The notes under the pieces are model-generated. The model was not told the origin of the DNA, ran no database searches, and was given only the letters and a program-made list of their open reading frames with translations. A DNA stretch of 22,576 bases from a virus. Each line of letters opens with the position of its first letter. The stretch's first letter is position 1. The stretch is taken from the IMG/VR virus record IMGVR_UViG_3300010396_000104, positions 1 through 22,576 of that record. One strand, 5' to 3'. Below, piece after piece: positions 17,218-22,576 of this stretch. The position numbers and the translations under genes were made by a program.

Positions 17218-17727
17218 ATGGCGGACAAGTACCTGACGATCAAGTTCGAGGGCGACGAGCAGGCACTCCACCGCTGGCTCATGTCCGCAATGCCCGACAT
17301 GGCGGCGGCGCTCGAGGGGCGTCTCGACGTCAAGGGTTTCAGCATCTCCGGGCGCGACCCGGGCTTGCCGGCGGATGCACACCACGAAGAACTCAGGCGC
17401 GCGAGCGAGGCGGCGGTTGCCGGACACGAGAAGTGCGAGGCCGGTGCGACGCTCGACGAGCACATCGAGTCTCTTCTTCAGGAGATCGACCACCTTCGCA
17501 AGTCGGTCGCCGTCGCTGGCGCGTTCAAGCGCGGCCTTGTCGAAGCCCACGAGGCGGTCGAGAATCATCCGCCGCACGTCGCGCATGCGAAGGTGAAGGA
17601 TGCTATCACCAAGGCGCGAGCGGTGGCCGGCGCCTTCGCCGACATGGACGCGCGTCGATGGCGAAGGAATCACCCGGAGCCGCCGGTTGCGCCGGTCATC
17701 CTCGGCATGAGGGGCCCGGACCGATGA
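17218..17727 (+). CDS. Hypothetical protein between the two adhesin genes
   Basis: The product is 169 residues. GGAGTGA, which overlaps the previous stop, precedes the ATG. The N-terminus has beta-alpha character (KYLTIKFEGDEQALHRWLM). Residues about 55-140 are helical and charged, with coiled-coil potential (DEHIESLLQEIDHLRKSVAV). The tail is Pro/Arg-rich (RRNHPEPPVAPVILGMRG). It has one Cys and no membrane segment, signal peptide or catalytic motif. No family is recognised. Its stop overlaps the start of the next adhesin gene by ATGA. A chaperone or adaptor for the neighbouring adhesin is one possibility, based only on position. Confidence 0.55.
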   Translation: MADKYLTIKFEGDEQALHRWLMSAMPDMAAALEGRLDVKGFSISGRDPGLPADAHHEELRRASEAAVAGHEKCEAGATLDEHIESLLQEIDHLRKSVAVAGAFKRGLVEAHEAVENHPPHVAHAKVKDAITKARAVAGAFADMDARRWRRNHPEPPVAPVILGMRGPDR

Positions 17728-18452
17728 CCGCGATCGGGATGGGCATGGGCCTGACGTACGGTATGCCCAACAACGGGTGGAATCCGCTCACGGTCTCCGG
17801 CTGTCTCTGTTACCTCACGGCGGACGCAGGCATCACGCTCAACGGCTCGAACGTGTCGCAGTGGAGCGACCAGAGCGGCAATGGCAATCACTTCACGCAG
17901 CCGACAGCCGGGAAACAACCGGCGTTCGTCACGAGCGGCATCAACAGCAAGAATAGCGTCAAAGCTGATGGCGTCACGGCCGGAATGAGGCTCTCGTGCG
18001 TCAACAACATGAGCGCCCTCATGGGGTCCGCGACGGCCGGGGAGCGCATCATCCTCGCGCAGCTCACGGTGGACGGCTTCGGCAACCCTTCTTCGATCAA
18101 CTGGGGCACCGGCGACATCGGCTCGTTTCAGGAGTTCTCGACCGATCACAAGATGTACGACGGATTTGCGACGACGGCCCGAAAGAATGGCTCCGTCGCG
18201 GTCACGACGGGCCTGCTCCTGTCGCCGTACACGCAGGACATCCAGAGCGCGGCCGGCAACTTCACGATGCTGATCAACGGCACCACGTACTTCACGACGG
18301 GGACCAACACCTACGGCGTGAATACGAACATCCCGACGCTCTTCAGCAACGGCACCAACGCAGCGGCTCCGATGTTGATTCGCGCGTTGCTCGTATACGA
18401 CCACGTTCTGTCGTCGGCAGATCGATCCTACGTTCTCGGAGGTCTGACGTGA
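17724..18452 (+). CDS. LamG/concanavalin-like phage adhesin
   Basis: The product is 242 residues. The ATG at 17724 overlaps the previous stop (ATGA). The open frame runs upstream, but only antiparallel to the logic of the preceding gene, so this start is preferred. The order of motifs is that of a jelly-roll carbohydrate-binding sandwich: CLCYLTADAGITLNG, then SQWSDQSGNGNHF (45-57), ADGVTAGMRL, a central strand block, MLINGTTYFTTG, and the end ALLVYDHVLSSADRSYVLGG. 'W.DQSGNGN' and the terminal 'l.vYd..Ls..dr..v..yl' are typical of phage LamG-like proteins. It could be a second receptor-binding protein or a decoration binding host glycans. There is no N-terminal module like that of the other two adhesins, so it must attach differently. 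Confidence 0.65.
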   Translation: MTAIGMGMGLTYGMPNNGWNPLTVSGCLCYLTADAGITLNGSNVSQWSDQSGNGNHFTQPTAGKQPAFVTSGINSKNSVKADGVTAGMRLSCVNNMSALMGSATAGERIILAQLTVDGFGNPSSINWGTGDIGSFQEFSTDHKMYDGFATTARKNGSVAVTTGLLLSPYTQDIQSAAGNFTMLINGTTYFTTGTNTYGVNTNIPTLFSNGTNAAAPMLIRALLVYDHVLSSADRSYVLGGLT

Positions 18453-18961
18453 GCAATAGAAGCGACTTCGACGAAGTGACCCCGCCCCGCCAGCCGGCCG
18501 GGCTCCGTGTGCTGCGCGAGGCCGCGGAAGGGGCCGCGAAGGCGCACTCACGCATCGACTCGCTCGAGGAAGCCGTCGGACGCGTCGAGTGGGCCATCGG
18601 CGAGAGCGAGGAGCGCGTGAAGAGGCGCATCGACGCGCTCGAGCACGCGATGCACGCAGGATTCGAGCGCATCGGGGAGCTCATCGATGACGTGCACCGG
18701 GAGCACACCCGGGACACGCGCCGCGCGGAGACGTCCCATCACGACCTGAGCGAAGAGCTCGCACGCACCAAGAGGATCGCCATCATGAAGAGTATCAGCC
18801 TACCCACGGCCATCGTCGTGGGCGTCGTCGTCGTCTGCTACACCGTGCTGCTCGCGCTGCACGTCGAGGTGCCCACCTGGATGGGCGCCATCATCGCGTC
18901 CGTCGGCTCCGCCGTCGCTGGCATGCTGCCGGCGCTCCTCGGCCAGGGGAAGGCGTCGTGA
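18449..18961 (+). CDS. Putative holin / membrane protein with coiled-coil domain
   Basis: The product is 170 residues. GTG at 18449 overlaps the preceding stop (GTGA). Residues about 25-108 are a long charged helix with heptad-like spacing (AHSRIDSLEEAVGRVEWAIG, KRRIDALEHAMHAGFERIGE). Two hydrophobic segments follow: about 118-137 (LPTAIVVGVVVVCYTVLLAL) and about 144-164 (WMGAIIASVGSAVAGMLPAL). It ends with a short basic tail (GQGKAS). Position directly upstream of a lipoprotein and an endolysin fits a holin. The endolysin lacks an export signal and so needs one. The long N-terminal coiled coil is larger than in classical holins, so another membrane role is possible. Confidence 0.55.
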   Translation: MSNRSDFDEVTPPRQPAGLRVLREAAEGAAKAHSRIDSLEEAVGRVEWAIGESEERVKRRIDALEHAMHAGFERIGELIDDVHREHTRDTRRAETSHHDLSEELARTKRIAIMKSISLPTAIVVGVVVVCYTVLLALHVEVPTWMGAIIASVGSAVAGMLPALLGQGKAS

Positions 18962-19194
18962 GGGCCCTCCTCGCCATCGCCCTGCTCGCCCAGGTATGCG
19001 CGCTGTCGGCGTGCGGCGGCTCCAAGCTCACCCCGCAGGATGACGCCAAAGTCTCCGCGGAGACCGCCATGGGGACCCTCTGCGTCACGGACAACAAGGG
19101 CGACGCCGGGGCCATCGACGCGTGCCGCGCGCACGTGCGGGCCTACTGGGACGCGTATTGGGCCAGCTACTTCGACGGAGGCAAGGGACAATGA
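18958..19194 (+). CDS. Small lipoprotein in the lysis cassette
   Basis: The product is 78 residues, with a GTG start overlapping the previous stop (GTGA). A short basic start (MRALLAIALLAQ) and a hydrophobic core lead to a lipobox L16-S17-A18-C19 followed by GG, predicting cleavage before Cys19 and lipid attachment. The mature part has about 60 residues, with two further Cys, that could form a disulfide (LCVTDNKGDAGAIDACRA), and an aromatic helix (YWDAYWASYFDGG). The predicted lipoprotein suggests a Gram-negative-type envelope. Its place between a holin candidate and the endolysin recalls outer-membrane spanin subunits, but no partner inner-membrane spanin is obvious and it is not Pro-rich. 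Confidence 0.6.
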   Translation: MRALLAIALLAQVCALSACGGSKLTPQDDAKVSAETAMGTLCVTDNKGDAGAIDACRAHVRAYWDAYWASYFDGGKGQ

Positions 19195-19388
19195 CCGCCG
19201 CAGAGATTCTCATCCAGGCCGCGCTGCTCGACCTCCCGGAGCTCATCAAGCTCGGCGAGGACATCGCCGCGCTCATCGCCGGCAAGCAGTCCGGGCAGAC
19301 CGAGGCGCAAGCCGTCGAGGCCGCGCGTGAGACCGCACGGGAGGCCGTCGACCAGCTCGAGAAGGCTGCGACGTTGCCGAAGCCGTGA
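19191..19388 (+). CDS. Small helical protein in the lysis cassette
   Basis: The product is 65 residues. The ATG at 19191 overlaps the previous stop (ATGA), and GGAGGCAAGGGA lies upstream. The sequence is predicted helical throughout. The first half is amphipathic (ILIQAALLDLPELIKLGEDI, then AALIAGKQ). The second half is Ala/Glu-rich (AVEAARETAREAVDQLEKA). It has no Cys, signal peptide or clear membrane span. Its function is unknown. Coupling to the lipoprotein and endolysin genes by 4-base overlaps suggests it belongs to the lysis programme, for example as a regulator of holin or endolysin. That is speculation from position. Confidence 0.55.
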   Translation: MTAAEILIQAALLDLPELIKLGEDIAALIAGKQSGQTEAQAVEAARETAREAVDQLEKAATLPKP

Positions 19389-19933
19389 CCTCCGACGACG
19401 TCCCCACCACGCCGGACCTGCCGAGCAATCGGCCGCCGGCGCTGGTGACGTCGCCCGCCGGACGCGCCGCCATCGAGGCGGAAGAGGGCGTCGTGCTCAG
19501 GTGGTACTACGACTTCGCAGGCTACGAGACGGGCGGAATGGGGCACCGGAGGGTGGACGGCGACCCTCCCTTCGTCGAGCACGGGCCCCTACCGCAGTCC
19601 CTCGTCGACGCGTGGGCGACGAACGACCTCCGCACCACCGAAGCGTGCGTGCGGTCCTTCGTCGCCGACAACATCGGACAGAACATGTTCGATGCTCTCG
19701 TCTCGCTGGGCTTCAACATCGGTACCGGCGCTGAGCGCGTGTCGAGCGTCGCGCGCATGATGCGCGTGGGCGGATACCTTGCAGCCGCGGATCACTTCCG
19801 CGACTGGAACAAGGTGCTCGACCGGAAGACGGGGCTCCTCGTCGTCAGTCCCATCCTGACGGCAAGGCGAGAGCGTGAGCGCGCGCGGTTCCTGCTCGAC
19901 GTGTCCACGCTTGACGACGCTGGCCAGGCCTAG
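19385..19933 (+). CDS. Endolysin, T4-lysozyme type (glycoside hydrolase 24)
   Basis: The product is 182 residues, with a GTG start overlapping the previous stop (GTGA). The catalytic triad of T4-type lysozymes is present with exact spacing: Glu34, Asp43 and Thr49 (EGVVLRWYYDFAGYETGG), followed by GMGH (51-54). The helix pattern NMFDALVSLGFNIGTGAE is also typical of the family. It cleaves the N-acetylmuramic acid-N-acetylglucosamine bond of peptidoglycan at the end of infection. The N-terminus is hydrophilic and Pro-rich, without signal or SAR anchor, so release should depend on a holin, as offered by the gene at 18449. Its stop TAG shares the tetranucleotide CTAG with the stop of the convergent gene. 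Confidence 0.88.
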   Translation: MTSDDVPTTPDLPSNRPPALVTSPAGRAAIEAEEGVVLRWYYDFAGYETGGMGHRRVDGDPPFVEHGPLPQSLVDAWATNDLRTTEACVRSFVADNIGQNMFDALVSLGFNIGTGAERVSSVARMMRVGGYLAAADHFRDWNKVLDRKTGLLVVSPILTARRERERARFLLDVSTLDDAGQA

Positions 19934-20778
19934 CGCGTCTGCTTGAGCAGCGCCGCCACGACCGGCCCCGGCGTCCCGCGCTGGTACGTGCGCCAGTTGC
20001 GTTGCGCGCGCCAGTCGGGCGCCGGCGGCGCGGTAGCACGCGGGGGCGCCTGCAGGGCTGCGCCCGAGCGCGCGAGCCAGCGGTTGCCCTCATGCACCAG
20101 CCGCCGCACGAGACGCTGAGGCAGCGGCAGCGGGGGCGGCACGGCATCCTCGGCCAGGCGGCGGTGCACCCACGCGACGAGCGCTTCTCGGTGCCGCTGG
20201 GGCACGGCGACGATGACATCGCGGTAGATGAGCGCGTAGCGGTCGCCGAGCGCCTGCGCGACCTCGACGAGCCCGGGCCAGCTGCGGCCGTCGTTCGGGG
20301 GCGGCGGCGGAGCGGTGAAGAAGCGAGCGTCATCGATGATGATGACGTGGTCTGTGGCGCACTCGTTCAGCGCCTCGAGCTCGTCGAGCAGCGGGCACTC
20401 GGCGGCCTTGCCGAACGTCTCGGCGCCGCACCAGTGGGCGTCGAGCCACACGAGCGCGGGCTGGCCGACGTTCTCGAGCACGCCCCCGAGCTCCTCCCCA
20501 CTGTCGCCGTGCACGAAGCGCACGTTCCGCAGGCGGCCGTGCGTCGACCGCGCCGCCTCGTAGAGCGCCCGATCGCCCTCGATCGTCGTCACGCGATCGA
20601 AGTGGTCGGCCGCCCATGCGGCGGTACCGGCCTTGTTCGTGCCGGTCTCGACGAACGTGCGGAGGTCGAGCAGATCGCGCAGGAAGAGCGCCAGGTCTTT
20701 CGGGATGCCGAAGTCGTGAAGGCCCATGTAGGTACGGTCGCTCCATGCAAGGTGTGTCGTCAATCCTCGGCGGGTCAC
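19930..20778 (-). CDS. Class I SAM-dependent methyltransferase-like protein
   Basis: From GTG at 20778 the product is 282 residues. That start overlaps the upstream stop (GTGA); ATG at 20727 (17 residues shorter) is the main alternative. The core has a Rossmann-type pattern: FVETGTNKAGTAAW (42-55) as the glycine-containing binding loop, RVTTIEGD (62-69) as the acidic motif, VRFVHGDSGEEL (86-97), ALVWLDAHW (108-116) and VIIIDDARFF (145-154). This matches a family of class I methyltransferase-like proteins often found near sugar or surface-polysaccharide genes. The C-terminal ~80 residues are Arg/Pro-rich and poorly defined. The substrate is unknown; host surface sugar or a nucleotide precursor are candidates. 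Transcription is opposite to the late genes. Confidence 0.68.
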   Translation of the reverse strand: MTRRGLTTHLAWSDRTYMGLHDFGIPKDLALFLRDLLDLRTFVETGTNKAGTAAWAADHFDRVTTIEGDRALYEAARSTHGRLRNVRFVHGDSGEELGGVLENVGQPALVWLDAHWCGAETFGKAAECPLLDELEALNECATDHVIIIDDARFFTAPPPPPNDGRSWPGLVEVAQALGDRYALIYRDVIVAVPQRHREALVAWVHRRLAEDAVPPPLPLPQRLVRRLVHEGNRWLARSGAALQAPPRATAPPAPDWRAQRNWRTYQRGTPGPVVAALLKQTR

Positions 20779-21527
20779 GGCTTGGCCTGGCGCTTGGCGA
20801 GGAGGGCGTCGATGCGGTGGACCACGCGCTCGCCGAATACGGCCGGGCAACCGTCGGCGTGGTCGTCCTCGGCTCGACATTTGAGTTCGTGCGCGGCGTT
20901 TTCGATCCACGATCGGGCATCGCGCAGGGCGGACAGCGCCTCGTCGGCGGTGGTGGCTCGCGCGATGATCGCCTGACAGACTGCGCAAGATCGACCGGCC
21001 GCCCGGAACCCGCTGCACGTGTCGCACGCAACGCACCCAGCAGCTTCGTTCGGCGGTGCGATGACGCGCTCGAAGCGAGACGGCTCCCCCGCCCCCGTCG
21101 GCTCGATGGGCACCGCGTTGCAGTCGCAGGTCGCGCTAGACTTGAGCTTCCCGCACCATTCCTCGTGCCGCAGCCCGTCATGGCTTCCCCTTTTGCCGCC
21201 TACGCATGATGTGACAAAAGGGGAGGCGATGGGCTTCGGCTTCGGGGCGGGCGGGGATGCGAGTCCGAGAGCTACCAAGAGCGCGTCCCACTCGTTCCAG
21301 CTCTCCACGTCGGGCGCGTGTCGACGCACCACGCGCTCGAGCTTGCGGAACGCCTCCCGCATCTTCGCGAGCTCGACATCGCGGGCGGCGAGGGTGACCT
21401 CGAGTTTCTCCGTGCGGCACATCGGGCACTCGAGCACCGGCGGCGTCACTTCGGCCACCACAAGGACACCGGCCGGGAGCTGATGCTTGCACGGTGGCAG
21501 CTTCAATTCAGGTAGATTCGCCATCAT
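20775..21527 (-). CDS. Cysteine-rich hypothetical protein (zinc-binding candidate)
   Basis: The product is 250 residues. A purine-rich GGAAGGA lies just before the ATG at 21527; a second ATG follows directly, so Met1 or Met2 may be used. Fourteen Cys occur, several in pairs typical of metal knuckles: C13..H15 with C34-x2-C37, C134-x-C136, C165-x2-C168-x2-C171 and C181-x2-C184. A short coiled-coil (LAARDVELAKMREAFRKLE) lies at about 46-64. The end is helical (RDARSWIENAAHELKCRAED). No enzyme motif is recognised. Start and stop overlap both neighbours, so it belongs to the - strand operon. A DNA- or protein-binding role through zinc is inferred only from the Cys spacing. Confidence 0.6.
   Translation of the reverse strand: MMANLPELKLPPCKHQLPAGVLVVAEVTPPVLECPMCRTEKLEVTLAARDVELAKMREAFRKLERVVRRHAPDVESWNEWDALLVALGLASPPAPKPKPIASPFVTSCVGGKRGSHDGLRHEEWCGKLKSSATCDCNAVPIEPTGAGEPSRFERVIAPPNEAAGCVACDTCSGFRAAGRSCAVCQAIIARATTADEALSALRDARSWIENAAHELKCRAEDDHADGCPAVFGERVVHRIDALLAKRQAKP
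21183..21227. repeat. Inverted repeat inside the cysteine-rich gene
   Basis: CCCCTTTTG (21187-21195) and CAAAAGGGG (21215-21223) are perfect inverted copies separated by 19 bases. The match extends outward with T/A at 21186/21224, a mismatch at 21185/21225, and two further pairs to 21183/21227. The arms lie within the - strand coding sequence (encoding IASPF and GKRGS). This A/T-run within a GC-rich gene stands out. It may be an operator, an RNA stem-loop or an attenuator. No function is established. Confidence 0.5.
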
Positions 21528-21750
21528 CCTCTTCCTTCCGGGTTCCGTCGGCGGATGCGGTCACCATCTGAATCGACGAGCCCGCGTAGGTGGCCTGCCA
21601 CAATGCATACCGGGCGGAGCGTGCGGTAACCCCGTCATCCCACCGGATGGTGACCGTGAACGCATCCGCGCTGTCGACCGTGCCGGTAATGCCGCCAGGA
21701 CTCCGGACGCGGTCGCCTACCTGCAAGCTCTCAGCCTCGATGCGTCTCAT
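21508..21750 (-). CDS. Small SH3/KOW-like hypothetical protein
   Basis: The product is 80 residues. The ATG at 21750 overlaps the upstream stop (ATGA), and its 3' end overlaps the start of the next gene by 20 bases. The core (LQVGDRVRSPGGITGTVDSA, then FTVTIRWDDG) has the beta-turn pattern of a small SH3-like or KOW barrel, often used to bind nucleic acid or protein. The tail is very acidic (RKEEDDGEST). No other motif is seen. It sits between two Cys-rich genes. The barrel assignment is from pattern only; the role is unknown. Confidence 0.55.
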   Translation of the reverse strand: MRRIEAESLQVGDRVRSPGGITGTVDSADAFTVTIRWDDGVTARSARYALWQATYAGSSIQMVTASADGTRKEEDDGEST

Positions 21751-22460
21751 CTCCCCGTCCCTCCGTCGCTTTCGTACTTCGCCCTCAGCCGCTCGACCTC
21801 CGCCGTCGCTGAGGCGAGCTGCTGGCAGGCGGTGTCGCGGTCCTGCCTGTACCTGACGAGCAGCTTCCCGAGCGCCTTCTCGTCGGGCGCGTTCCGGTTC
21901 ATGACGGCGATCTCCGCCAGCTCCCCCTCGAGCCGCGCGATGGTGGCGCGGGCTTCGTCAATCTGCTTCGCCTGAAACTCGGAGCGATTGCGCCACACGC
22001 CTTCGCGATACAGGTCCGCCCGCTCGTACGCGAAGAAACGAACCTCGTCGGCCGGCATGAGAATCTGATTCCACCGGACCGCGCCTGTCTCCGGGTCCGT
22101 GTCCTCGTGCAGCACGAGACGCTCCGGCGCCCCCTCCGCCCGCGCCCGAATCGCAGCCAGGTCGGGCGAGTCCCGGTCGTAGGCGCGGGCTCCCTTGCAC
22201 GGCCCGCAGCTACAAACACACGGGTCGGTCATGGTGCAGGGAGCTGCGCCGCAATGCTTTGCAGCCAGGTCGGGCGAGCCATCCCCCGCCATCTCCCCCC
22301 TCGCCCTCCCCGCCTGCTCATCGTCCAACAGCACGCTGAGGCTCGTCGTGCGCCCATCAGGCAGCGGCGCCGTGATGGTGAGGCGGCGGTACGAGATGCA
22401 GCCCTGAGTCTCGGGGGTGATGGTGAGGGAGGAGCCGTTGGCGGAGAGGATGGGGGTCAT
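21747..22460 (-). CDS. Hypothetical protein with Cys cluster and coiled coil
   Basis: The product is 237 residues, with ATG at 22460 overlapping the upstream stop (ATGA). Residues 1-45 are beta-prone (SLTITPETQG, YRRLTITAPLP, TTSLSVLLDD). A dense Cys cluster follows: C70, C75, C81, C83, C85, C88, flanked on both sides by a repeated SPDLAA (62-67 and 98-103). A mixed region (about 110-160, with NQILMPADEVRFFAYERADL) leads to a C-terminal coiled coil (about 162-232, QIDEARATIARLEGELAEIA, ASATAEVERLRAKYE). No known family is recognised. The Cys spacing suggests metal binding; the repeats suggest a duplicated segment around it. Confidence 0.58.
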   Translation of the reverse strand: MTPILSANGSSLTITPETQGCISYRRLTITAPLPDGRTTSLSVLLDDEQAGRARGEMAGDGSPDLAAKHCGAAPCTMTDPCVCSCGPCKGARAYDRDSPDLAAIRARAEGAPERLVLHEDTDPETGAVRWNQILMPADEVRFFAYERADLYREGVWRNRSEFQAKQIDEARATIARLEGELAEIAVMNRNAPDEKALGKLLVRYRQDRDTACQQLASATAEVERLRAKYESDGGTGR

Positions 22461-22576
22461 GTGGATGGTCCGTTCTCGGTCCGCACCACCTCAGCCTCGA
22501 TCGCGTCGAGGATGGCGGTAGTCACCCGATCGACCGCCGCCCTCGCCGCCGCCTCCGCCGCCCCCTCCGCCCCCTC
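22457..22576 (-). CDS. Partial hypothetical CDS (N-terminus beyond the window)
   Basis: On the - strand an open frame enters at the right edge and ends at TGA 22457-22459, overlapping the next start by ATGA. The 39 visible residues begin with an Ala/Glu/Gly-rich helical stretch (EGAEGAAEAAARAAVDRV) and end TTAILDAIEAEVVRTENGPST. The overlap and absence of stops agree with the pattern of the operon, so this is likely a real gene end. The DNA here is a low-complexity run of GCC/CTC triplets, so composition alone could also keep the frame open. Function cannot be judged. Confidence 0.5.
   Translation of the reverse strand, partial: EGAEGAAEAAARAAVDRVTTAILDAIEAEVVRTENGPST

Noticed and set aside
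14422-18452. Diversity-generating retroelement variable repeat in an adhesin gene
   Set aside because: No template repeat, reverse transcriptase or near-identical repeat pair was seen in the window.
20002-20976. A 324-residue + strand open frame opposite the methyltransferase
   Set aside because: The opposite strand has clear methyltransferase-type motifs and gene overlaps; this frame shows only Arg/Glu/Val-rich shadow composition.
22530-22576. Tandem repeat or array at the right edge
   Set aside because: It is a short GCC/CTC-rich low-complexity run that encodes an Ala/Glu/Gly stretch in the - strand gene; there is no regular unit and spacer structure.
1-22576. tRNA genes, CRISPR arrays, insertion sequences, integrase or attachment sites
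   Set aside because: Reading found no cloverleaf, repeat-spacer pattern, transposase or recombinase motif; nearly every base is accounted for by protein-coding genes.

Overview
The window is a tightly packed, very GC-rich stretch of a tailed bacteriophage (Caudoviricetes), either free or integrated. The first ~19.9 kb on the + strand is a late module: scaffold, major capsid, head-tail adaptor, tail nozzle, three large internal/ejection-type proteins, receptor-binding proteins and a lysis cassette. No tape-measure, tail-tube, sheath or baseplate gene is visible. A nozzle-like protein followed directly by large Ala/Gly/Gln-rich internal proteins suggests a short-tailed (podovirus-like) virion. 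This is inferred from gene order and protein character. Portal and terminase genes would lie upstream, and replication genes lie outside the window. The host cannot be named; base composition points to a high-GC bacterium.

Layout, + strand: 1-675 scaffold-like (5' end missing); 734-1975 major capsid; 1980-3469 two small structural candidates and a head-tail adaptor; 3482-4872 a fibre-like protein and a small tail-associated protein; 4872-8054 nozzle-like; 8054-13979 three internal/ejection candidates, the first ending in an S74-type chaperone domain; 13983-14414 a small spike-associated protein; 14422-17214 a large spike with beta-helix and LamG-like parts; 17218-18452 a hypothetical protein and a LamG-like adhesin; 18449-19933 a lysis cassette (holin candidate, small lipoprotein, small helical protein, T4-lysozyme-type endolysin).

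Layout, - strand: 19930-22576 is a convergent run of five overlapping genes. They encode a class I methyltransferase-like protein, two cysteine-rich proteins, a small SH3/KOW-like protein and one gene running off the right edge. The two modules meet at a shared CTAG, which supplies the stop codons of both the endolysin and the methyltransferase.

No intergenic stretch exceeds 60 bases. Most adjacent genes overlap by 1 or 4 bases (TGATG, ATGA or GTGA), implying strong translational coupling. No tRNA, CRISPR array, insertion sequence, integrase or clear promoter or terminator was seen. Points that deserve follow-up: a stable hairpin touching the capsid Shine-Dalgarno; an N-terminal module shared by two otherwise different adhesin genes; a LamG-like domain set inside the beta-helix spike; tandem S74-like cleavage motifs; and the - strand methyltransferase/cysteine-rich operon.
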